NCBI RefSeq assembly: GCF_004664715.2
Contig: NC_051072.1
Coordinates: 44,872,142 to 44,936,141, forward strand
Length of the DNA: 64,000 nucleotides
DNA from: Peromyscus leucopus
Lineage: Eukaryota; Chordata; Mammalia; Rodentia; Cricetidae
Direction of reading: 5' to 3'
Both the position numbers and the translations under genes were made by a program. This document shows, in pieces, positions 21,487 to 32,869 of this stretch. Below the pieces are notes generated by a model, which saw only the letters and a list, made by a program, of their open reading frames with translations, was not told the DNA's origin and did no database searches. Each line of letters begins with the position of its first letter. The first letter of the stretch is position 1.

Positions 21487-22547
21487 AATACTGTCAATGT
21501 TTGTTTTTCACATTCCTCTCAGGAGTGAGCTTTCAGTGCTTCTGAATTTCCCTTTGCTTTGACAGCTCTTAAAACAACATTCTTCATTTTAAATGAGTTC
21601 ATCATGGCATTTTATTTAGGAGAATAACAGCAGCAATCTCCCATCTTGTGAGCAAGATTCCTGTGTAGCTCCCTCCCAGTGTGAACCTTCAGTTTCTGAA
21701 AGGTCAGCTCAAGTGACTCAAAAAAACAGGCTCCTGTTAATTGTCCTAGGAACAAGACCACACGTGGGTCAGGATTCAAACTCCTACTGGTGTCTAAAGG
21801 AGCAGAGTGGTCCAGGATCTTTGCAGGAACTGTAAACAAAACCAGAAGATGCTAAAGGTCAAAATCCTGCCAACATCCAACCAGAACCCACTCCTAGGCA
21901 ATGCAGAGTCTGAGGAAGAAGAGCGGGCCCTAGAGTCAGACAACGACAGACTATTAACGTATTCCTTTAAGCTTCCAAACAGGTGGTAATGCATGGGGCA
22001 TGCTTCTTAAACATTGCCATAACTCAAAACCCCGTCTTCACCGCTAGACTCTGAAGTGAGTTCAGGAAGGTAATTGGGTGTCTTTTTTTCTCCAGCATTT
22101 CTAGAAAGCTGTCGATTTTACCTTGGAAAACTGTGTTCAAAATGCATTGTAGATTGCTTCTTCATGCTGACTCCATCTCTAACCAAACTGAAGGAGGATC
22201 GTTCATATTATTTCACAAGACTGGAAAACTAATAATAACGAGAGTAATTTGCACAAAAGCCCTATTAATCAGTCTTTTTTTAAAAACAGAGCAGAAACTC
22301 AAAAGTTGGAAAGTAAACACAACTGACTCCTTACGTAAACTCATAGCTGGAAAGTTAGCAAAGAATTTTTTATAACCACCGGGTGGTGTGTAAAAATGTC
22401 CACATATGGCAGTATAGAGCGGGTGTACTCAAACTCTGGAAAGCAAGGTGGTCAGAGACAATGGTCTGGTGTCAAACAGACCTCAAGTCAAACCCTGACT
22501 TGCCCTTTAGTGGGTGGTCTTTAACTATATAAAACTTTCTTAGTCGC

Positions 22548-22735
22548 GAGTTTTTTTTTTTTCAATAATTTTATTTATTTATATTTTATGTATGAGTGCT
22601 CTGCATGTATGCCTGTGTGCTGGAAGAGGGCATCAAATCTTATTATAAGATGGTTGTGAGCCACCATGTAGTTGCTGGGAATTGAACTCGGGACCTCTGA
22701 AAGAACAGCCAGTGTTCTTAACCACTGAGCCAGCT
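22548..22735 (-). repeat. B2 SINE, antisense
   Basis: T-rich tail, then GATGGTTGTGAGCCACCATG, GGAATTGAACTCGGGACCTC and CTTAACCACTGAGCCAGCT. Confidence 0.9.
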
Positions 22736-22889
22736 AAGTAAACAATCTACCACTTATATTTATTTTTATTATGTATCAAGCAAGGAATAATGGTTTGGGT
22801 ACTCGGCCAAAGGATAGAACTGAACACGGCAAGATCATGGCACTTAATACGTTCCACTGAATACTAAGGTTGATCTGTCCTAAGAGTAC

Positions 22890-23215
22890 TCGCTACCCTG
22901 TGATAAAACACAAGACAAGTCAAGTTATAAGAGAAAGGGCTTGCTTTGGCTCACAGTTTTGAAGTTTATCAGTCCATGGTTGGATGGTCCATTGCTTTCG
23001 GGTCAGTAGCAAAACCTCATGATGGGCAAGTGTAGCAGAAATGAAGCTCATCGCAGCCAAGAAGCTTAAAAAAAAGGACAGGGGCACAGAGCTCTGAAAT
23101 TCCCTCCCGGGGCACATCTAACGTCCTAACCTTTGTCACTAACCCTCTCTCTTCAAGTTTCCACCCTATCAACAGGACCGTAGGCTTGTCGCCAAGCTTT
23201 GAAGGACACTCACTG
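22890..23215 (-). repeat. Rodent interspersed repeat (family not assigned), opposite orientation
   Basis: TACCCTGTGATAAAACACAA, GAAAGGGCTTGCTTTGGCTC, ACAGTTTTGAAGTTTATCAG and TTTCCACCCTATCAACAGG belong to the same common rodent repeat type as at 9681-10262, read from the other strand. Strongly diverged. Confidence 0.45.
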
Positions 23216-23599
23216 GAGTACTCCCACGTCTATTACTTTTATCGTGGGAAAGTACACACATTCATTATGACTCCAACCATTTCACCCGTGTACCTCAGTG
23301 ACCGTGAGTACATTTACTGTGTTGTAAAAACCACCACACTAGGCTTTCCGCTGCCATTCTTTTTCCATGCCAAACAAAAACCCTGTGTCTACTAAACAAT
23401 AAAATATTCTAATTTACGCCATTTTAAAATGATCCTCTTCTTCCATCTCATCTTCTCTTCCTTTCCTCCTCCCCTTTTTCTTTCCCTCCCCTCCTCCCTC
23501 TTCCTCTTCTTCCTCTTCCTGGTCATGCTGAAGGACATAGGCCTTGAGCGTATGAAATCTCTCCTCCTGTCTTATTTCATCTTCTTTACATTTTTCTTA

Positions 23600-23797
23600 T
23601 TTTTTAGTTACATGTATGGGGGGCGGGGGGGGGCTGCTGAGTGCAGGGACCTGTGGAAGGGAGAAGAGGGTGTTGGACCTCAGGGAGCCGGAGGGAGCGT
23701 TGGTGCCGAACCACTTGACATGCGTTCAGGACACTGAACTTGGATCCTCTGCAAGAGCAGCCAGTGCTCTTAACCCCTGAGTCATCTCTCAAGTCCC
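23600..23797 (-). repeat. B3-type SINE, antisense
   Basis: Ends with CTGCAAGAGCAGCCAGTGCT and CTTAACCCCTGAGTCATCTC, the antisense SINE head. The left part is G-rich and decayed. Confidence 0.65.
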
Positions 23798-23799
23798 TA

Positions 23800-24284
23800 T
23801 TCCATCTTTTTACACAAAAGGAAGTATGTTTCTAGTTTAAAGTTATCACTTAGAAAAATATATCTAAAGATAAAAATGAAATAACCTAAGCAAATAGCAT
23901 CAACATTTTGCTGTATAGCTGTAAAACACTTTCCTCTTACAAACACATATGTCTGCGGGATTATGAATCTAATAATTAGGTTCTCTGTGTACATAGTATT
24001 AATTTTTAAATTAATTTTCTTTACTAACCATTAAAATTCTTTATTAAGCAAGCATAATTTAGTAAAGTTGATAAAAGGCCGCGGAGAACAATCAGAAAAC
24101 AGCTTCTTGAGTTTAAAAGGCTTCGATGGGGAAGCAGTGTGGGGAGAAAAAAGCAACTTGTTTTTACAAAGACCATCTTATCTTAGGACTAACCTGTAAC
24201 TATCAAAAGCCAATTCCACCCAGTGCCTAAAGCGCCTCAAGTGAACAGAAATAAATACCTTTCCTTTTTTCCCTCCCCCACCCC
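23800..24284. other. AT-rich unique sequence
   Basis: Nothing recognised. Confidence 0.4.
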
Positions 24285-24440
24285 CCCAGGACAGGGTTTC
24301 TCTGTGTGTCAACCCTGACTGTCCCAGAACTCACTCTGTAGACCAGACTGACCTGGAACTCACAGAGATCCACCTGCCTCTACCTCCAGAGTGGAGTGCT
24401 GGGATTAAAGGTGTGGGATGCAGCCACCACCGCCTGGCAA
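24285..24440 (-). repeat. B1 SINE, antisense
   Basis: GGACAGGGTTTCTCTGTGTG, CTGGAACTCACAGAGATCCA and CTGGGATTAAAGGTGTGGGA, ending CACCGCCTGGC. Confidence 0.9.
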
Positions 24441-24872
24441 ATGAAAATCTTTTAAAGATACAGTATATAAACCAAAACAAGAATGCCTTTCCAGAGGAAC
24501 AGAATGGGTGGTGGGGAAGGGATGCAGGGAGACCAAATACGTCCTTTATATAGTTTGATCATGTAAATATCTACATGTTTCATTACAAATAAAATTTGAA
24601 AAAAAAAATCTGTAAAATTTTAATGCCAGTGGAAACAAACGAACCACACTGGAACTGAAGGGAAAGAATTGAGACAAGTGGGCCTTATTGCCGAGGTGGT
24701 AACATAAAATGATATAACTAAAGAGATATGAAGTAAAGAAGGGAGTATTTTAAGGGTAAATACTAATGGAAGATATTCTGGGAGCAAACTGAGGTCTGAG
24801 GATATCATCAAGTTTGTCCTGAAGCTTGTTGGAGGCAACGGTGCCATCTCGAAACTAGTTACGATATACTTG

Positions 24873-25160
24873 TGGGCTGGGGAGTCAGCGCAGTGGGTGA
24901 AGTGTTGGCTTCACAAGCACGGGGGGCCTGAGTTCAGATCCCAGCACCCATGGCGTGTATCCGTAAGCTCTGTACTGGGAGGGCAGAAGCAGGCAGATCC
25001 CAGGGTTGGCTGCACAGCCAGTGTGGCCCAAACAGCAAACTCCAGGTTCACTCAGAGATCCGGTCTCAGACACTAAGAGTATATGACAGGAAGTCACCTA
25101 ACATGGACCTCTGGCCTCCACATGTTCACATTCAACATGCCCATCTGCACACATGTGCGT

Positions 25161-25208
<48 letters not shown>
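24873..25208 (+). repeat. B4-like SINE with (CA)n tail
   Basis: Head GGGCTGGGGAGTCAGCGCAG, then CCTGAGTTCAGATCCCAGCA, a B1-like middle, GGACCTCTGGCCTCCACATG, and a CA microsatellite at 25166-25208. Confidence 0.8.
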
Positions 25209-25212
<4 letters not shown>

Positions 25213-25286
25213 AATGCAAATGGGTAATTATATTGTCATTAACAACAAGGCTTTTGAACATAAAAGATGAAAGTAAAAAGCCAACA

Positions 25287-25450
25287 AGTGGCTGGAGAGA
25301 TGGCTCAGAGGTTAGGAGCACTGACTGCTCTTCCAGAGGTCTGGAGATCAATTCCCAGCACCCACATGGTGGCTCACAACCATCTGTAATGGGATCAGGT
25401 TCCTTATTCTGGTGTATATTTAAAAAACCAACAAATGTAAGTTTAAAAAC
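25287..25450 (+). repeat. B2 SINE, sense
   Basis: GTGGCTGGAGAGATGGCTCA, CTGACTGCTCTTCCAGAGGT and ATGGTGGCTCACAACCATCT. Its 3' part is shortened. Confidence 0.9.
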
Positions 25451-25502
25451 TCTACAGGAGTTCCCTGTTATAATGTTAAGTTTGTATTAGAAATACCATT
25501 AC

Positions 25503-25695
25503 TGGGGCTGGGGAGTGCCATGGCTCAGTGGTTAAGAGCACTGGCTCCTCTTCTAGAGGACCCAGGTTCAATTCCCACCACCCACTTCGCAGCTCACACT
25601 TGTCCGTAACTCCAGTTCCAGGGCTTCTGACACCCCCACGCAGACATGCATGCAGGCCAAACAGCAATGATCATAAAATTAAAAAAAAAAAAAAA
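25503..25695 (+). repeat. B3 SINE, sense
   Basis: GGGGCTGGGGAGTGCCATGG, TCTTCTAGAGGACCCAGGTT, GTAACTCCAGTTCCAGGGCT and a tail rich in 'catgcatgcagg' ending in poly-A. A near 100-bp gap separates it from the B2 on its left. Confidence 0.9.
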
Positions 25696-25739
25696 GAAAA
25701 ATATCATTTCCTTTCTCTATTGAATATAGATGGGTCCTA

Positions 25740-26520
25740 GACTTAATGATGATTTGGCTTCTGCTTTTCAACTTTCCAGGGACATGAAGGTGATATGTAT
25801 TCAACAGATTCTACAGGCTGATCTGGCCTTGAGACATGACAGTGCTCTTGTGAGGTCAAGAGCAGCAGTGAGCAAGCTCCCAGTCAGCGTACGGTCACCC
25901 TAGGAAAAACATCATCAGTTCCTTAGAGTGGATTTTGTTGCCAGTTTACTTTTGTTGTTGTTTTGTTTTTGTTTATGCAGGTACTCAGTAAATAATATAG
26001 AATATTCACTGCTTTCTTATAAAATAAGCTTTGTAGTAAATGATTTTGCCCAACTGTGTACTCAGAACGTGTGCTGAGCATGCTTAAGTGCTAGGGTGGG
26101 CTACCATGTTCAGTAGATTAGGTATATTAGATGCATTTGGGCTTGATATTTTCGAGTTCTAAAGAGTTTGGTTTATTGGCAGCATGATCCACTGTCAAGT
26201 GAGGAGCATCTACGCATGTATTTCAGTAATCGAAAAAGCAGTGATGAAATCCAACAGTTGCCATCGGATGAAACAGTTGGAAGGCTGACAGGAGCTGACG
26301 GAGAAGGCTAAGGCTGTAAGCCTATGCCAGTCTCCAGAAGAGGAAAACCGGGCACGCAGGCCTCCTGATGGGACGCGTGTACTCTGAGGGGAGAAAGCGG
26401 CCTCCAAATCTGGTAAGCGCTCTAAAGATAGCTATCGTTTACTCAACACAGGAGATAAAGGAAGAAGCTAAATGACGCCACAAGAAAATGCACAGTGCAC
26501 AAAAGTGCCATTTTATTTGT
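25740..26520. other. Unique sequence, nothing recognised
   Basis: No supported feature. Confidence 0.4.
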
Positions 26521-26524
26521 CTGT

Positions 26525-26935
26525 TGTTTTGTTTGAAATAGGATCTTGCCGTATCCATCAGGCTGGCCAAAGACTAAAGTCACCCAAGTGCTTGAATTAC
26601 AGAGTAATGTTGTATTTATTTTTCCATTTTCATGTGTATGTGGTGTGGAGGGGGGCGGGGGAGACAGGTGCAGATGTCAATGTCAGAAATCATCCTCCCC
26701 TTGTCTTCCATTGTATTCATCGAGGCAGGGTCTCTCAATCAAACCCAAAGCTCACAAATATGGTTAATCTTGCTAGCCAGCTTGCTCTGGGGGATCCCCT
26801 GCCTCTGCTTTCTGAGGCTGGAATTATGAGCAGGTCAGCAGTCCCACCGGACACCTATGTGGAATCAGGGGACCTGAACTCCAATCCTCACACTTGCATG
26901 AAGCACCTTAACTACTTAGCCATCTCCCTAACGCC
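26525..26935 (-). repeat. Decayed antisense B1 fragment and antisense B4-like SINE
   Basis: 26525-26605 is a degenerate antisense B1 (GAAATAGGATCTTGCCGTAT ... TTGAATTACAGAG). 26625-26935 has the order of antisense B4: GAGGCAGGGTCTCTCAATCA, GGGGATCCCCTGCCTCTGCT and the antisense head (CTACTTAGCCATCTCCCTAA). Confidence 0.6.
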
Positions 26936-27284
26936 TATGTGGCTGTTTTAAAAGCAACAGCATTTCCCTTATATGAAGTGTGAGTGAATCATGCCAAAGC
27001 TTTTTAGAGAAAGCTAATGAAGCTTGAAATCCAATCTGTTTAAAAATATTTCTGAGGATTAAGCAAAACACACCAGATTTTTTGAGTCTGGAGTATTTTG
27101 CTGGCCTCAAGGAAACTTTAAATGTTCTTTTGGAACCTTAAAAATCCTTAAATATGTTGTTAGACACTGTAATTCATTTATCGCATAAAAATTATGTGTC
27201 ATTTCCCCAAGTTGTAGTGTGAATCAGATAATACCTAGCCAAGGAAATAAAATCTATATATCAAAGTACAGGTTCCTGCACCTG

Positions 27285-27362
27285 TGAGCAAACTCAGTGG
27301 GTAAAGACGTTTATTGCCAACTTTCATGACCTGAGGTCCAGCCCAGCCCCCACATGGAGGAA
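27285..27362 (+). repeat. ID-like SINE fragment
   Basis: CACCTGTGAGCAAACTCAGT ... TCATGACCTGAGGTCCAGCC, a diverged tRNA-like head. Confidence 0.45.
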
Positions 27363-27682
27363 AGAGAGAAAGGACCTCTACCATAAAGCTAAGTCATAGC
27401 CTTCCAGGGCTTCACTGGTATAAATTGTTGGTCCTTCCAACAACTATATAGATTTCAGTGCCTTCATTTTTCTTGCTTAGCAAACTTTACTTGCCCAGGG
27501 ATCTTTGTGGAGCTGAAATTAAAACCCACATATTTTGGTTTAATAGACTTAAGGATCCTATATTTCAAATCAGCCAATTGTGATATACTTTAGGGCATAA
27601 ATGTTAGGGGCTCAAAGGTTGTTGGCTATAAATGCAATTGTGCTTTTTATGTCACAGGTAAAAAATAAATAAATAAAAAATA

Positions 27683-27890
27683 AACATGGGTGTGGTGATG
27701 CACACCTTTAACCCCTGAACTCAGGAGGCAGAGGAAAACGGATCTCTGTGTTTGAAGCCAGTCTGGTCTACAATGAAAGTTCCAGAACAGCCAGGGTTAC
27801 ACAAGACAGAGAAACCCTGTCTTGAAAAACAAAACAAAACAAAATAAATAATAATAAAATAAAAATAAATAAATAAAATAAAAATAAAAA
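27683..27890 (+). repeat. B1 SINE with A/T-rich tail
   Basis: CATGGGTGTGGTGATGCACA, 'ctcaggaggcagagg', CCAGTCTGGTCTACAATGAA and GAGAAACCCTGTCTTGAAAA, followed by an AAATAA/AAAATAA tail. Confidence 0.88.
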
Positions 27891-27899
27891 CTCAAAAAT

Positions 27900-28690
27900 T
27901 GCCAACAGATGAATCTGGAATGGTGCTGAAGCTCTTCCCAATTGCTGCTGAATGGTTTATAAATCATGTCCCGTAGGAAAAAGACTTTTCTGTAAATGGC
28001 GTTTTATCTAAATTAAGAATAGATTTATTAAAAAAGAGGAGCATTGCATATGCTTTCCTTATTACATTCTTTGTGGACTACACCCTGGCCAAATAGAAGG
28101 CCTTCCAGAAATCATCTAACTGAGCAAGAAGCCCTACTCCGCACAGAAGCGCCGTTGACGCGGATGGGAGTTCTGTGAGCGGAACAGACACCGAACTTGC
28201 CCCTGTCATGTTTAAACTGCAGTCCTCCCGATCTTGGCAGAGCCTGGCTTCCCACTGAAAGGAGCTGTGGCCTGTGCAGGGATTACACAGCGGGTTAACA
28301 AGCCGGTCCTTCGCTCCTTTTGGAGCAACAGATGAGACACAGAAGACCTTCTTTCGGGACTATTATATACTTTTCAGCACAAAGACTTTAAATGAGGTGA
28401 TGGGAGAAAGAGAAAAGGTAGAGGTGGTGAATGGAAGTTTACTTCGGTAATGATTTTAAACTACCTTCTCCACCAGTGCCTGAGACCCATCAATGAGTCC
28501 GAAATCGGTGACAGGAAAGTAGACCAAGGATAAAGGCGTCAATTTGGAAAGTGAGTATCAACTGAGCCTTGCATATGTTACTACATTGCACAAGTATGCA
28601 GACTGGTTACTACAAACATCCCAGGGCAGTGGCGTTTGGTTTAGCAAGGTGAAATGATTCAATAAAGTTGAGAAAAAAATACACATCTTA
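27900..28690. other. Unique intergenic sequence
   Basis: No repeat or gene structure that I can support. Confidence 0.4.
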
Positions 28691-28692
28691 AA

Positions 28693-29065
28693 AAAGGAAC
28701 TGGGCTGTGAGATGGCTCAGTGAGTGGACGAAGGCATCTGCTTCCCAAGTCTGGTGACCTGTGGTTGACCCCTGGAGTCCACAATAAAAGCAGATGGAAG
28801 GGAATTGACTCCACTCAGTTGTTCTCTCACCCGCTCCGCACATGCACTGTGGCCCGTGCATCCCTCCTTCCACATGTAATAGGCACACACAACAATAATA
28901 AAAGAAAATGGAAGTCTTAATTTCAAGATGAGCATGGTCGCTCAGTCAGGCAATCCCAGTTCTTAGGAGGCAGAGGCAGGAAGAGTGCCGTGAACTTGAG
29001 GCCAGTCTGGGTTATCATAGTTCCAGGCAGGTTTGGCCTATGGTATGCCCCTATCTCAGAAGAAC
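28693..29065 (+). repeat. tRNA-related SINE followed by a diverged B1
   Basis: 28693-28905: GAACTGGGCTGTGAGATGGC through ATGTAATAGGCACACACAAC. 28928-29065: GAGCATGGTCGCTCAGTCAG, 'aggaggcagaggcagg', CTTGAGGCCAGTCTGGGTTA. Both are sense-strand elements of the rodent SINE groups. Confidence 0.7.
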
Positions 29066-29106
29066 AAAAAGAAACCACACAAACAAAATAGGTAAACAAG
29101 TTGGAA

Positions 29107-29147
29107 TGAGAGAGAGAGAAGAGAGGGAGAGAAAGAGAGAGAGCAAG

Positions 29148-29195
<48 letters not shown>
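29107..29195. repeat. (GA)n and (TG)n microsatellites
   Basis: Interrupted GA repeats at 29107-29143, then TG repeats at 29150-29195, immediately left of an LTR. Confidence 0.93.
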
Positions 29196-29198
<3 letters not shown>

Positions 29199-29206
29199 CT
29201 GGTCTT

Positions 29207-29705
29207 TGTTGTGGAATAGTACATTAACTAGGCAAAGATGTGTTACATTTGCTTATACTCCATTTGTTTAATGGTGTAAAGCTCTGTTACCTCTGTTCAA
29301 CTATGTAAAGATGTGTTGCTTTGCCTGCCTAAGGCACCTGAGTGGTCTAATAAAAAGCTGAATGGCCAATAGCTAGGCAGTAAAGGGACAGGTGGAGATG
29401 GTGGGCAGAGAGAATAAGGAGGAGGAGGAATCTAGGTGAGAGGGAGGGAGGAGAGAGAAAGAGAAGGAGACATGTGGGGCCTGCCAGACAGATAGACACA
29501 AAGTAAGACATACAGAATGAAAGAAAGGTAAAGAAGCCCCGAGGCAAAACGTAGATGAAGAGAAACAGGTTAATATGAGCCAGAAGAGCTGGTGGGGCCA
29601 GCATAAGATTAGGCCGAGCATTCATAATTGATAAGTCTCTGTGTCACGATTTGGGAGCTGGTTGGTGAGAAAGCTGGCCACAGACCTTAGTTATGAGCTC
29701 CTACA
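29207..29705 (+). mobile_element. LTR, RMER17-like family
   Basis: Begins TGTTGTGGAATAG and ends near GAGCTCCTACA. Key blocks are GGTCTAATAAAAAGCTGAAT followed by GGCCAATAGCTAGGCAG, a purine-rich GGAGGAGGAGGAA stretch, and GATAAGTCTCTGTGTC near the end. Blocks shared with 36279-36756 and 60050-60584 show one family. I associate it with RMER17-type rodent LTRs, from memory. No clear target-site duplication was found, and no internal retroviral ORF is present. Confidence 0.75.
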
Positions 29706-30030
29706 CTTGGCAGTTGCTGCAGTTCAAAAATGGACGTTATGTTCAGAAAGAAACAGGCCTTGAATCACCGTCTACACAGTTCCACTGAGGCACTTGAATA
29801 ACACCATTAATAAGGTCCCATTTTTAGCTGTTTTGGGTGGAATGTTTTGTCCCTTTGTATGCTTCATAAGCTGCCTATCTACTACAATGCTTAAATACCA
29901 CCTTTATATCAGGAAGAAAAGAAAGGGACCAGTTTTTGTCTAGAGGGAGCATATAACAAAGGTGAAGACACAGGAAATATTTGAAAATAAAACTGAAACT
30001 CCTTTGCTTTCATTTAGCAGATTGTGAATT

Positions 30031-30032
30031 AT

Positions 30033-30070
<38 letters not shown>
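30031..30070. repeat. Poly-A tract (about 38 bases)
   Basis: Pure A run with no recognisable retroposed body on its left, so its origin is unclear. Confidence 0.95.
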
Positions 30071-30072
<2 letters not shown>

Positions 30073-30569
30073 CAACCCTAAACCCAATGATTTAGCAGTG
30101 AAATGGTTGCTTCCTTGCAGTGTAGAAAACCTCCTGTACCAGCACTAAAAGTAGTTAAAAGGCTACACGCAGTTTAATAGCTGGTGCTCATGGGCTGATC
30201 CCTGGTGGCTTGGGTCCACATCCCAGCCCTGTAGTCTCCTAGCTTCATAATCTTCCGCAGACAGGTTATCTATTAACTGGCGTCATAACCTTACTGTTCT
30301 AATAAGGATGCATTGAAGGAGAGAGTGGAGGAAAGGGCTTGGGAGAACTGTATAAAGGGCAGGCGGTGCTGTCGTGTCAGCTGTAGACGTACGTCAGAGA
30401 CTTCCGGAGAGAGTTGAGAACACAGGGAACCATGAACCTGAAAGTCCAAGGACATTTTCAGAGAGGCCTTTTGTCTTCTGGTGAAACCAGACAACGTCAG
30501 AACTGCATGGCCTCTAGCAGTTTTCTTTATTTTTAATGAATGCAGAACTGTATTTGTGTATGAATATGT

Positions 30570-30640
30570 TTGGCTGGGAATGGAACCCAGGGCTTGGTGC
30601 ATGCTAGGCAAGTGTTCTACCAGTGAATTATATCTGTAGC
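30570..30640 (-). repeat. ID-like SINE, antisense
   Basis: GGCTGGGAATGGAACCCAGG, GCATGCTAGGCAAGTGTTCT, ACCAGTGAATTATATCTGTA: antisense tRNA-like ID pattern. Confidence 0.75.
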
Positions 30641-30681
30641 TTTGTTAGGTTTTCTAGTATAGATTAAAAATCGCCATACTT

Positions 30682-30833
30682 AGGCCAGGCGGCGGTGGCA
30701 AACACCCTTGATCCCAGCACTTGGGAGGCAGAGTCAGGCAGATCTCTGTGAGTTCGAGGCCAGCCTGGTCGACAGGGCCAGGTCCAGGACAGACACCAAA
30801 ACTACATGAAGAAACCCCGTCTTGGAAAAAAAA
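30682..30833 (+). repeat. B1 SINE (first of two in tandem)
   Basis: AGGCCAGGCGGCGGTGGCAA to GAAACCCCGTCTTGGAAAAA. Flanked by AAAAATCGCCATACTT at 30666-30681 and again at 30834-30849. Confidence 0.94.
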
Positions 30834-30849
30834 AAAAATCGCCATACTT

Positions 30850-31030
30850 TGCTGGGTGGTGGTGGCACACACCTTTAATCCCAGTACTTGGGAGGCCGAG
30901 GCAGGCGAATCTCTGTGAGTTCAAGGCCAGCCTGGTCTATAAAACAAGTTCCAGAACAACTGGGGCTGTTACACAGGGAAACCTTGTCTCGGAACAAACA
31001 AAACAAAACAAAAAAAGTAAATAAAAGAAC
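30850..31030 (+). repeat. B1 SINE (second of two in tandem)
   Basis: GCTGGGTGGTGGTGGCACAC to AAACCTTGTCTCGGAACAAA plus a CAAAA-rich tail. Left flank AAAAATCGCCATACTT at 30834-30849 is shared with the first B1. Right flank AAAAATTACCATACTT is at 31031-31046. Confidence 0.94.
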
Positions 31031-31080
31031 AAAAATTACCATACTTAATGCTATTCCATTCATTGAAAATATATTTTTAT

Positions 31081-31218
31081 TGTTGTTTTGAGACAGGGTC
31101 TCATGTAGTCCAGGGACTTGTCTCAAATAGTTATGTTGCTAAAGATAACACTGAACTTCTGATCCCCCTGCCTCTACCTCCCTTGTAATGCTGAGATCAC
31201 AAGCTTGCACCACAAGGA
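31081..31218 (-). repeat. Diverged antisense B1-like SINE
   Basis: TTTTGAGACAGGGTCTCATG, 'cccctgcctctacctccc' and TAATGCTGAGATCACAAGCT. Confidence 0.65.
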
Positions 31219-31514
31219 GTCGGGGAATTTTTAAAAATTTTAACTCAACTTTCCACCTCATATATGCAACATAAATAGTTTTTTGCTTTTTATGGAGAAT
31301 GTAATACTAAATCCCCCCTCCCTTCTGCTTGATTTATTTAGCAATTTTTAACTCTCTTCCTCCCTCTGCTCATACATTGTTTTTGACAAAGTTATTTCAG
31401 TTTTTCAAGAGATTTCATTCTCTTAGAGGTACATGCCGATCTTTGGAGGTAGAGGGTCTTTGGAGGGTCAGCACAAGGCTAATCCTGCCTACATAGTGAG
31501 TTTGAGGCAGTCTT

Positions 31515-31702
31515 GGGAGTTAACACGTACTTGCCGCTCTTCTAGAGGACCTGAGTTCGGTTCCAAGCACCCACATTGGGCAGCTCACAACTGCCCCTAG
31601 CTTCAGGGGATCTGACACCTTCGTTTAGTCTCCATGGGCACCTGCACACATGTGACATTCACATAAACACACACATATACATAAATTAAAAAATAAATCT
31701 TG
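31515..31702 (+). repeat. B3 SINE, 5'-truncated
   Basis: TACTTGCCGCTCTTCTAGAG, CTGAGTTCGGTTCCAAGCAC, CCTAGCTTCAGGGGATCTGA and an ACAC-rich tail ending AAATAAATCTTG. Confidence 0.8.
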
Positions 31703-31855
31703 TTGGAGAGTGCTGGTGCAACACCTTTAATCCCGGCACCCGGGAAGCAGGGGCAGGCAGATCTCTGTGAGTTTGAGGCCAGCCTGATCTACAGAGCGAG
31801 TTCCAAGACAGCCAGGGCTACATGGAGAAACACTGTCTCAAAATATCAAATAAAT
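31703..31855 (+). repeat. B1 SINE, sense
   Basis: GAGAGTGCTGGTGCAACACC, TTTGAGGCCAGCCTGATCTA, CCAGGGCTACATGGAGAAAC and CTGTCTCAAAATATC. It abuts the B3 tail. Confidence 0.88.
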
Positions 31856-31929
31856 AAGAATAAAGATATTTTTATTTTACTCTCTGATTTTGACTTTGCT
31901 TTAGTTTATTTTAAATTTTGTGGGATTTT

Positions 31930-32155
31930 AAAAAAAGATTTATTTATTTTATATATATATGAGTATTTGCTTACATATATATGTATGGGTATCATGTGTG
32001 TGCTGGTGACTGCAGAGGTCAGAAGCAGGCACTGGATTCCCTGGAACTGGAGTTACAGACAGTTGTGAGCTTCCATGTGGGTGCTGGGAACTGAATGTGG
32101 GTCCTCCAGAAGAACAAACAGTGCTCTTAACTGCTGAGCCATCTTTCCAGCCCCT
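31930..32155 (-). repeat. B3/B2 SINE, antisense
   Basis: AAAAGATTTATTTATTTTAT tail, then GGAACTGGAGTTACAGACAG, GTGCTGGGAACTGAATGTGG and CTGAGCCATCTTTCCAGCCC. Confidence 0.9.
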
Positions 32156-32561
32156 TCAGTTTATTTTTAAAATGACGTTAAGCCTCACTTTGTTTTCTGT
32201 TGGGATCCAGGTACTCTCTCTATTACTAGTCCTTAGGACAATCTGCAAGAAGCAAATCCAAGGGCGGGTGGAGAGAAGTGAAAGTCCACATTAATCACAG
32301 AAGAGACTCTCTCCTTCCTCCTGAACCCTGCAGCAGCTCCCACTCTTGCTTCCTTGGATACCCCCACAGGATTCTCCAAGACGCACAGAATTGTGCTCTA
32401 CCAGTCTGGCAGAAAATTGCTAAGTTATTTCCCTTCCAGGCTCAATCTCATCACGTACTACTCTTCTGGAAGGCGGTGCTATGTGACCAACTCTTGTGAT
32501 TTGCTGGAAGTATTTGCCACCATCTTGTCCTTATTCAGCCCTTATTTAGGAGCACCTCGTA

Positions 32562-32863
32562 CAGTTGTCCCTGTTGGGGATGGGCTCCAGGAATCTCTGC
32601 AAGTACCAAAGTCCCTATATATGCATAGTATTTGCATGTAACCTACACACACTCTCCTACATACTGTAAAATAAATCTAGGTGAGTCATAGTGAATAATA
32701 AATTGTGTGTTCTATGTAAATGATTGGAGTGTACTGTTTAGGGAATGATAAGGGGGGAAAAAGTCTACAAATGTTCAATACAGATGTAGAGTTTTTCTTC
32801 CAGATATATCTAGTCAGTGACTGGTTGAGTTTGTGTGAAACTCACAGATACTGAGGGCCACTG
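32562..32863 (+). mobile_element. Tigger/MER-type pogo MITE with TA duplication
   Basis: The left end TACAGTTGTCCCTGTTGGGG and right end ACTGAGGGCCACTGTA are the inverted-repeat ends of pogo/Tigger-derived elements, with TA at both borders (32560-32561 and 32864-32865). The ~302-bp interior keeps family landmarks: 'tatatgcatagtatttgcatgtaacc' (in part), TACTGTTTAGGGAATGATAA and 'tttttcttccagatat'. Non-autonomous, with no transposase. Confidence 0.75.
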
Positions 32864-32869
32864 TATCTT

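Noticed and set aside
29207..29705. Full-length endogenous retrovirus at any of the five LTRs
   Set aside because: No gag, pro, pol or env reading and no paired LTR lies nearby. All appear solo or truncated.
30071..30090. Telomere-like CCCAACCCTAAACCCAA after the poly-A tract
   Set aside because: Only about two imperfect units; too short and irregular to be an interstitial telomere.
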